DNA of 16,406 bases. Origin: Smittium culicis. Its lineage: Eukaryota > Kickxellomycota > Harpellomycetes > Harpellales > Legeriomycetaceae. The DNA is taken from assembly GCA_001970855.1 (NCBI GenBank), contig LSSN01003572.1, forward strand, positions 1-16,406. The letters are read 5' to 3'. Both the position numbers and the translations under genes were made by a program. The stretch's first letter is position 1; every line of letters starts with the position of its first letter. Shown piece after piece: positions 8,864 through 16,406 of this stretch. The notes beneath the pieces were generated by a model. That model ran no database searches. It had not been told where the DNA came from and saw nothing but the letters and a program-made list of their open reading frames with translations.

Positions 8864-9876
8864 AATGTATCTGGAAATTATTGAAATTTCTTTTAACTTT
8901 TGGGATTTGATTGCTTTTTTGTTTATTTATGCATTGTAAATTATTTGATATAATATTCCACTTTCTAATAAACAATATGATTTAAATGTTTGAAATTATT
9001 GAAACTTATAAATTTATTAATGCCTTTAGTTTATCTAGATAAAAATACCCAAAATACTTTTTAAAAACCAAAACTCCTATACTGTCTAATAATTATTCGC
9101 AATATTATCTACAATATTCTATTGAATAAATAAAACGGATTCGTAAAGTGAGCATTTGAATATTGATGATTGGCTATTTGATTTATTTTATTTCCTAGAA
9201 TTTTTTTTTATAAGAGCTGCTGACCTTTTTAATTAAAAATTCATCATGTTAAAAAAAATGCACGTTAATTTTATTCAAATAAATGTCATATTGAAACCAC
9301 AGAAAATAAGAGTTTTTTCAAACTTTAGTGGGAAATACAATTGTATCAATTGATGATCATTAGAAATGTAAAATAATAGAGCTTATAGCCAGTATTAGAC
9401 CATCTCAATAAAATTTTAGTTATGTAATCGTATATTAAATCACTCTTGGAATCCCAAGCATATTTGGCGATGTGAAATACTTTTACTACAAACACCAATT
9501 ACATAAACGTTGATGCAAACATTACTTGCTATAAATTCAATGCTTTTGAAATACATCTGATGAAATCGCTTCTAAGAAATAATATATAAACATACAAATT
9601 TCTTACTTTAAATAGAAAAGTAAATTTTTTTATAAAACAAAACTTGAAGCTTACAATACTTCTCATTGTATTTTTAATTATTATTTAAAAAATATCAATA
9701 TATAATTAAGTTATATAAAAACTCCTCAATAAAAATCCAAGTCGGTTTTACTAGAAATATTATTATAGCTGTTTATCAATTATATAAAAAAGGTACTCTT
9801 GTAACGCTCCTAAACTTTTTGAACCGATAAAAAAGCATAGTTTGAATATTAAATAGTTAGCTATTTCAGTCCCAAA
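8864..9876. other. 5' flank of the Fmp25-like gene, otherwise empty
   Basis: This is about 1 kb of AT-rich sequence between the repeat cluster and the start codon at 9877. No exon, RNA gene or further MITE copy was recognised. The reading frame above the ATG closes at a TAA (9850-9852), which supports 9877 as the start. A promoter must lie here, but no specific element can be named. Confidence 0.5.
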
Positions 9877-12593
9877 ATGATTTCTTCAAAAATAATATCA
9901 AGCTCCATCAATGGAGTCAGAATGGCTAAACACCTTCCAAAAAACTTCAAAAATGGAGTTAATTATTTTGCAAAGCCTATCAATTTCAACTTGGGATCGC
10001 AGCAATCGAGATTTTATGCATCTCATTTGAATACAACAAAAAGCATAAAGGCTCTAAATATCTTTAAGCAAAGCATCAAAGGAAAAAAGGAAAGTATCAA
10101 TAGGGTTTTGATCAACTTTGAAGAATCACCTCACACTATTGGCAAAAACTTCAGTTGCAATGCTGAAAAGGCGGCGTTTAAACAAACACCACATGCAAAC
10201 TCTCGTGTATATGTTTACAGCGCTAGTGCACTTGTTGCAGGATACGTTGCTTTTGAGACTCTTAAAACTCATGATACTATAGAAAACAATGACAAATATA
10301 TTAATGGGTTGACTAATATAACTCCGGATGGCCAACAACACATTGATTGCTTGGATCCCCATATTAATGAAAACGTTTATCCTAAAAAATACAATGTTCC
10401 GGCAAAAAAAATAAATGCAGAAACCCCTATGTCTGTAGAAAACCAGATCGAATGGGCATGGTCACATCCGGGTCTATACGTTTGGGGCTCGAACGAGTAA
10501 AATATATATTTATTATTTAGTATTAATAGCTTGATATATTGCGAATTTAAATTCCTGATTTACGTTTACTAAAAGTTTGATATCATTTTTTCTTTTAGGC
10601 ATGGGACTTTGGATCCTGAACGCTTTGATAAAAAAGCATTTGTTCACCCTTGGAGCGTAAACTTTTTTTCTGGTGCACTGTTGAAGTCGGTTTCCTTCTC
10701 TGAAAAACATGCTGCTGCTATTGACGGGAACGGTAACGTATACCAATGGGGCGAAAACGTGGTTGGCGGAAGAATTCCTCACAAACCTAAACTTACACTA
10801 AAAAATATGAATGCAGAAAAATTAGCAACAAGGTTTGACTTTTGATTATTTTATACATTTATTTTTACATTATATCTATAACTTTAATAATTAAAAAACT
10901 CTTGAAAATAAAATAAATTAGCAAAAATAAAACATTTGTAGCTTGCAAGGGTGGAAAAGTTTATCAGCTAGAATCGCACAATCCTTCAAAATCGAAAAAT
11001 CATTTGCTGAAGTTTTATCCACCTCTTGATGACGACGAAACGTAAGAGATCCAAATTTATGCAATTAAATACTTTATCTAAAATAATTAAACGGGATTAT
11101 ATACTAAACTAGTATTGATAATTCTTTTATAAAAATTTATTAAAAAAAAAATAACAGAGTTAGCAATATTTCTGCAGGACTGAGCCACATCTCAGTTGTA
11201 ACTAGTAAAGGGCGCGCATATGTTGCACCTGTTGAAGTCGACGGAAACAAGCTGGGTCAAATAGGAGAAACAAGAACTGATTCAGTTGAAAAGTCGATTG
11301 AGTTTGATGCGTGGCCTCTTAAACAAGTTCATGGAATCAAGGATGCAATCGAATCTAGTTGCGGTAATCAACATACTCTTATAAGGACTGCATCAGGGAA
11401 GGTGTATGGATTTGGATCAAATGAATTTGGGCAATTAGCTCTCGGAGCGAGTGCAAATGTAACACAGAATACAAACGGAGTCAACGAATTGCACTATATT
11501 GACAAGCCAACAAAGATTGAAAGAGAAAATTTCACCAGAACTAGAAAGGGTAAAAATATGGACATTATAGGTATAGCTTCTGGAGGAAACACATCTTACT
11601 TTGTAACAAATTCTTGGAAAAACGGCTCCTCTGTAAATTCTCAGGTCGAAGTTTTCGTTGCTGGGGATGGTTCAAATGGCCAAACGGGTAGTAGACAGGT
11701 ATTTATTGAAATACTAACTGATTTTTATAGCTATTATTATAGAATTGATATTTTAGCTAATCAAAAAGCATAAATTTTTTATTAAAAAATTATTTTATTA
11801 ATTACTATAGTTCAATCTAATTCAAAGCTGGCCAACAAAAATGAAAGAAATTTCCGACCTTGTTGAATGTAAAATTTTATTTAAACATCATAAATTCAGC
11901 AAAAAACATTAATCTAAAATTATTTAGAGTTCTTGTATATGACACTAACTGAAATAACTATATTTTCTTTTAGATGATGAATCGAGCCATTCACAGCGCC
12001 CAATAGGTGTATACAATATCTCTGCGGGAAATAACCACGCAGTTGTAGTGCAAGACAACTTGACTTCATTTGGCAGCCAGGGTTCTGAGAATAAGGATTC
12101 TCACGAACCGGTTCATCAACACGGTAGAGATGTAGTTGCTTGGGGAGACAACCAATTTGGACAAGTTCTTCCAAGTAAAAAAGTAAGAGTTCCTGTACCT
12201 GCACATCCCTTACCTCTAGAAGATGAACTAAACAAGCCATGTATAGTAAAGTCTGACATAAAAAATAAGCCAGAAAGCCATAGCCATGCTAATGTTAACC
12301 CAGAAGTTAATCCTGCGTTCATGCCACTGATGCCTATCCACTCTAGGCTTCAAGCGGCGCCATTAAAAACAGTACACACTTTTGATTTTGTGAAACCAAT
12401 ACCTGACGACATTGGGGGAGAAATATCAGTTATCAAAAACGAGGTGTTGAGTTTTTTAAAACCAAAAAAATCACAAGCCGAACACATTTCCGAAACCAAA
12501 GCCGGTAAAAAGAGAGATGATGACCTTGTAAATGTCGAGCAGATATTCACAGCAGGCCACAATGCTACGGCTGCGTTTATGGGAATTGTTTAA
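9877..12593 (+). CDS. FMP25: Fmp25-like mitochondrial RCC1-repeat protein (6 exons, complete)
   Basis: Yeast Fmp25 is a mitochondrial inner-membrane protein linked to assembly of the cytochrome bc1 complex; human RCC1L is a related mitochondrial RCC1-type protein. Inferred exons are 9877-10496, 10599-10832, 10922-11041, 11158-11698, 11811-11868 and 11974-12593, giving 730 residues. Residues 1-50 are basic and Ser-rich with SRFYAS near 44-49, a plausible presequence cleavage site. One membrane segment lies at about 111-129 (SASALVAGYVAFETL). RCC1 blades follow: LYVWGSNEHG (about 198), HAAAIDGNGNVYQWGE (about 243-258), NISAGLSHISVV, KVYGFGSNEFGQL (about 406), NISAGNNHAVVV and VVAWGDNQFGQV (about 577). 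The chain closes with IFTAGHNATAAF. About 115 poorly conserved residues precede that last strand. The exon 3 acceptor was chosen by frame. The family is well supported; orthology to Fmp25 is likely but not proven. Confidence 0.85.
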
Positions 12594-13404
12594 AAATCTA
12601 AGCACTAATTCTATATTTAATTTATTACTATTAATTATTTTTTTATATAAAAGAAATAATAATCTTTACAAATTGGGATATGGCTTTTACATTAATTCTT
12701 GATTTTAACTCTTTAAAATGAAGTTGATATATTTTCAATTTTTCTTAAATCATACAACTGAGCCGTATCGAAATACTTTTATTCTAATAACTGTGAGAGG
12801 CTTGTTGGTTATTTTGAAACTATACAATAAAGAGCTATTAATACTTAAAATTCAGTCGATTACAAAAAAAAATTTCGTATAGCTAATTCCCTATGAAAAA
12901 GCCAAATGTAATAAATAGTCTCAAAAAATAGTATATCAGAATTGAACTGAAAAAATTTTTTTTAATTGTACCCATTTTTCTTACCAATAATAAAATTGAT
13001 ATAACTTTATAAAAATATTGTTCGATTTAATTGAAAATAGCTTGTAAGGATCCTAAATTTTAGAAATATCTGAAGGTAAGTTTGGAGTTCGGTTACAGAA
13101 TATTGGCTTAGGTCTATAAATTTACAAAAGTGCCCGTATTTTGGCAGTTGGGAGATATCGAGCTTAGATAGGTGAAATAGGCTTGTGGCTCAATAGTAAA
13201 AATTGAAATAGAAAAAAACATATAGTTGATAATTTATGGACTAGATACTTGATCTCAATACAGTATTAAGCATTGGAAATTATCTCAAAATTAGAAAACT
13301 AACAAACAACTGCAAGATAAATTAGAATATCAGATTCTCCGAGATGATGTGCTTAGAAATTATAAGAACTGTTAACTTTAATTACGCCTTGGTTAATTGC
13401 AGGA
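12594..13404. other. Spacer after the Fmp25-like gene, no gene seen
   Basis: This is about 0.8 kb. The first part probably includes the 3' UTR and polyadenylation site of the Fmp25-like gene (AAATAATAATC shortly after the stop), though no single signal is certain. The stretch near 13040-13200 is less AT-rich and contains GGTAAGTTT, which resembles a splice donor, but no matching exon or homologous protein could be read. No RNA gene was recognised. Confidence 0.5.
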
Positions 13405-13602
13405 TTAACCCTTTCCCGTCCAACACTCTTTAAAAAAATCGAATTTACTGATTCGTTAATGATTTTTAAGCAAGTTTATTATTTACTGTTAAAATACAGT
13501 AAACCAATAATTGAAATAGCTACAGAATTAAAGTATTTTAATTGAACACTGTTGGCTATATTTGAAAGGCCAAAAATAGTCTACAGCGCGGGAAAGGGTT
13601 AA
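13405..13602 (+). mobile_element. Best-preserved piggyBac-type MITE (reference copy)
   Basis: The element spans 13409-13598 (190 bp), with perfect TTAA at 13405-13408 and 13599-13602. The left end is CCCTTTCCCGTCCAACACTC and the right end is TCTACAGCGCGGGAAAGGG. The terminal inverted repeat is about 10 bp (CCCTTTCCCG), and the subterminal sequences of the two ends differ. The centre carries a perfect 7-bp hairpin, TTTACTG at 13482-13488 pairing with CAGTAAA at 13497-13503. There is no coding capacity. TTAA duplication and CCC-initial ends are the hallmarks of piggyBac. It lies about 0.5 kb upstream of the carrier gene. Confidence 0.9.
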
Positions 13603-14125
13603 ATAAGTTTGAGTACTAAAAAAATAGTAAGCATGCAATTCTTTATTTTAGAATCTGTATTATTAATTGGATTTATATAATCTGATCAAATCATTGCCAG
13701 AAGATTTTTAAAGATAAGATTTAAATGAATAAAAAAATAAATTTATGAAAAATCAGATTCGTAAAAACAGGTCTTAGAAATCGCCGCTAATTAATTTATT
13801 TCAGGTAAAATAATAAGCTTAAAAAATACAGTGAAAAAATATAAACTCGGTTTTTCATACTAATTATTTTTAACCTTTTTTCAACAAAACCTTTTTTTTT
13901 TCACACTTTGAACTTTTAAAGTAAAAAACATCTTTTCTACTTTTCAATCATTTGAAAAGAAATAGAAAGAATTATAGAGCCCTTGCTGGAGATCTTTCTT
14001 AATTTGCAATTTCTGGTTTAAAAAAGAATAATTTCTTTTTGCCAATTCGACCTCTTCGACAGTAAGGAAGAATTATACGTTAGCTGTTTTAATTGCAAGA
14101 ATCATTCTTGTGAATTAATAGTAGA
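13603..14125. promoter_or_regulatory. 5' flank of the Oac1-like carrier gene
   Basis: This is AT-rich sequence between the MITE and the carrier start codon. Pyrimidine-rich runs at about 13870-13950 resemble the CT-rich tracts seen upstream of many fungal start codons. The GC-richer ACCTCTTCGACAG near 14050 may be 5' UTR. No TATA box or other element can be assigned with confidence, and no gene was seen. Confidence 0.35.
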
Positions 14126-15268
14126 ATGTCGACACCTCAGCCCGATTCAAAGGCCTTTTCGTTTTTCGCCGCTGCCTTAGCCTCATGTGGTGCTGTTACA
14201 GTGAGCAACACTTTTGAGGTATTTAATTTAAATTTTCATTCATTTTTAAATAAATCAAATTCAAAATCTCTTAACATAATTTAATCCGCCTTATCTTATG
14301 TTTCTTCGACATAAATGTACGATTTCTAAACCTTCTTTATAAATATATTACTCTTTTTTTTGGCAAATGAATAAACAATATAGGTTGTAAAAACTCGATT
14401 ACAATTACAAGGTGAGCTTGCAAAACTCGACTCATCTGCTCCAAGACCATATAAAAACGTAGCACAGGCTTTCTTTCTTATTCTAAGGAAAGAAGGACCC
14501 ATGGCACTACAAAAAGGTTTGGGCTGTGCATACCTGTACCAAGTCTGCTTGAACGGAATTCGGGTTGGGATGTACGAACCTATTAAAAACGGTGTTTCCC
14601 TTGCTCTCGACACAAAAAATAGCAAGAGCCCAGATACTAGTTTGCTAATGGTATCCATACTATCTGGCTCGATAGCCGGTATTTTGGGCGCTTTTGCAGG
14701 CTCGCCATTCTATCTTGTAAAAACTAGACTTCAATCAAGCTCCAGCTTTGCCAGCGTTGGAACTCAGCATAATTACAACGGTATTGTCGACGCGTTCAAG
14801 AGCATCTATGGCGAAAACAAAGTCCGCGGTCTATACCAAGGCGTCAGCGCTGCCTGCTTGCGCGTTGGAATCGGGTCTCCAGTACAGCTAGTATCCTACG
14901 ACTACTGCAAGCAGTACTTTTCGAAACTATTCAATGAAAGATCTATGCGCAAAGGAATCAGCAATCCTGATAACAGCTTCAAAACCGTGCTTTGCTCGAG
15001 TATGGCTTCAAGCTTGTTCCTTGTTACCGCTATGAATCCATTTGACGTTATTAGCACACGTATGTACAACCAAAAGAAAGATCCTGTAACTAAACGCGGA
15101 CTCCTGTACTCAAGTCTCTTCGACTGTATTGTTAAAACCGCAAGAACTGAAGGCTTCCGCGGATTTTACAAAGGCATTCTTGCTCACTACTTCCGTATCG
15201 GTCCTCATACCATCCTCATGTTTGTCTTCTTTGAGCAAATCAAGTCTCTCAAGTCCAAGTTTTTCTAA
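14126..15268 (+). CDS. OAC1: Oac1-like mitochondrial carrier (oxaloacetate/sulfate type), 2 exons, complete
   Basis: Yeast Oac1 is an SLC25 carrier of the inner mitochondrial membrane that moves oxaloacetate, sulfate and related anions. Exons are 14126-14218 and 14384-15268, giving 325 residues, close to yeast Oac1. The three-fold carrier repeat is complete. Signature 1 is TFEVVK (29-34), followed by TRLQLQGEL; signature 2 is PFYLVK (139-144) after GS; signature 3 is PFDVIS (250-255) before TRMYNQ. Oac1-typical stretches include LQKGLGCAYLYQ, NGIRVGMYEP, GSPVQLVSYD and FRIGPHTILM. The missing acidic residue in signature 2 and missing basic residue in signature 3 agree with Oac1 as known. Thr replaces the usual Pro in signature 1, which is odd. 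The intron falls exactly between residues 31 and 32. Codons are richer in G and C than in its neighbours, which may mean high expression. Confidence 0.92.
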
Positions 15269-15682
15269 TCCTTCATTTATTATATTTCGAAACTGTTTTT
15301 TTTTTTTAGCATTTAGTAGTTTTGTATATCGCTTTATATTATTTATTCAGTTAATATATACACTTAGATTTTTTTATACATAAAAATGTTTTGATTCCTG
15401 ATTCGGAGATAATTAATTTAGATTTCAGTTTTCTATACTTTCTATTTGCTGAAATAAATCATCAAGATAAAATCTATATAATAAATTTTCTATTTATGAA
15501 TCTTTCATTAATTTTTATTTATTTTACTATAAATCCATAATTCTACTAATTTTTTAATGCTTTATTTCCACTCTTATTGCTTTTTCATTCTATTTTCATA
15601 TTCCCCTTATAAAAACTGCCCTTTATTTTAACTTTTCTTTAACCCAATAATTTTAATTCGCGAAATCTATCTTTTTCTCAGA
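15269..15682. other. Short spacer between carrier and WW-protein genes
   Basis: This is about 0.4 kb of T-rich sequence between two genes on the same strand. It must hold the carrier 3' end and the promoter of the next gene. An AATAAA occurs near 15453-15460 (GAAATAAATC) and could serve polyadenylation. CTTTTTCTCAG directly before the WW start looks like a splice acceptor, so a 5' UTR intron is possible. No gene was recognised inside. Confidence 0.5.
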
Positions 15683-16406
15683 ATGAACGATTCGATTTCA
15701 AAGCAAAGCGGCGATATTTGGGGCGAGTTTATTTCTAAGGATGGGACTTTTTACTACTACAACCGTATAAAAAAATTCAGTATTTGGTCCAAACCCAAAG
15801 GCTTAGTACTCCCGCTACCCAATGAAAGTCATCAAGACCTCCTCAATAACTGGCGGAATTTACATAGAACTGAAATCATCAATAACTTAAAAGCTGAAGC
15901 TAAAAAGGATTTGCCAAAAAAAATGTTCGCCTAATTAATCTTGTTCAATTCATATATTCCATACAACATTTTACATTATTCTAATCTTTGACCTTTTCTA
16001 AAAAAAAAAAATTATTACTTTGTTATACTCAGGTGCCAGATTCTTGATACTAATTTCAAGATAGTTATCACTAAACAAAACCGATTTTACTTCTTTAATA
16101 CTGATACACAAACCTCTTCCTGGGATTGCCCGCCTGAAATTGAAAACTCTTTTTCCCAACAGCTAAATGACGCCAAAAATAAATTATTGGGAACAAACTC
16201 CGAACTCCCTACCTTTGTTGAAGGGACTGAGTAAGTTTATCTTTATACAATCTCTACAATATATTATCCCTCGTATAACCTTTTTATTTAACAATTTAAA
16301 CAGGATGGGGGTTGATGATATAAGCTGGATGCTTGAACAGATTGGCGACGATGAACAAGATGAAGAAATTGAATCAGAAAACGATAACAATACTCACATT
16401 TCTGAA
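15683..16406 (+). CDS. Two-WW-domain protein, Urn1/Prp40/TCERG1-like, 3' end cut by the window
   Basis: Proteins of this kind bind proline-rich ligands and act in pre-mRNA splicing or transcript elongation, usually with FF domains after the WW domains. Inferred exons are 15683-15924, 16033-16230 and 16304-16406 (open at the window end), giving 181 residues so far. WW1 covers residues 12-40 with W13, the YYY-N core at 24-27, W35 and P38. WW2 covers about 88-115 with FYFFN at 99-103, W111 and P114-P115; its first Trp position is Phe89. An acidic segment follows, starting DDISWMLEQIGDDEQDEE, reminiscent of Urn1-type proteins from memory. FF domains, if any, lie beyond the window. Both introns keep frame, although the first donor (GTTCGC) is unusual. 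Assignment to Urn1 in particular is only a suggestion. Confidence 0.78.

Noticed and set aside
10513..10782. Minus-strand frame of 89 codons over Fmp25 exon 2
   Set aside because: The plus strand carries clear RCC1 blades with matching splice phases; the minus frame has no recognisable feature.
12116..12562. Minus-strand frames inside the last Fmp25 exon
   Set aside because: They are antisense to a supported coding exon and contain no domain.
13040..13200. Possible exon or tRNA in a less AT-rich stretch
   Set aside because: No cloverleaf or B-box sequence could be formed, and no open frame with a matching acceptor was found.
14326..14658. Minus-strand frame over the carrier intron and exon 2
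   Set aside because: It is antisense to the mitochondrial carrier, whose signature motifs are unambiguous.
15129..15383. Plus-strand frame overlapping the carrier 3' end
   Set aside because: It is in another frame of the carrier exon and extends into T-rich spacer, giving Ser/Phe-rich low complexity only.

Overview
This window looks like nuclear DNA from an AT-rich eukaryote, most likely a fungus and perhaps an early-diverging lineage. The genes are broken by short GT-AG introns (14 inferred, about 66-165 nt) and separated by very AT-rich spacers. The mitochondrial Fmp25-type and Oac1-type proteins are characteristic of fungi. No species is claimed. No bacterial features, rRNA, tRNA or CRISPR were seen. 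Exon structures were built by hand from reading frame, splice phase and family resemblance, so there is no transcript support.

Layout. 1-3446 is AT-rich and apparently non-coding, with two short TTAA-flanked elements. 3447-6031 (minus) is a complete seven-exon gene for a Nab2/ZC3H14-type poly(A)-binding zinc-finger protein. 6032-9876 is the head-to-head spacer between that gene and the next; its middle is a graveyard of at least ten copies of one roughly 190-bp TTAA-flanked miniature element, including a nested pair and a head-to-tail array. 9877-12593 (plus) is a complete six-exon gene for an Fmp25-like mitochondrial RCC1-repeat protein. 12594-14125 is spacer with one well-preserved copy of the element. 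14126-15268 (plus) is a two-exon Oac1-like mitochondrial carrier. 15683-16406 (plus) is the 5' part of a gene for a protein with two WW domains, cut by the window end.

The genes do not form one pathway. Two are predicted mitochondrial inner-membrane proteins (Fmp25-like and Oac1-like) and two are nuclear RNA-related proteins (the Nab2 type and the WW protein). The main non-genic discovery is the element family. TTAA target sites and ends beginning CCCTTTCCCG place it with piggyBac-type non-autonomous elements (MITEs). Thirteen copies of varied age are visible, and none carries a transposase.
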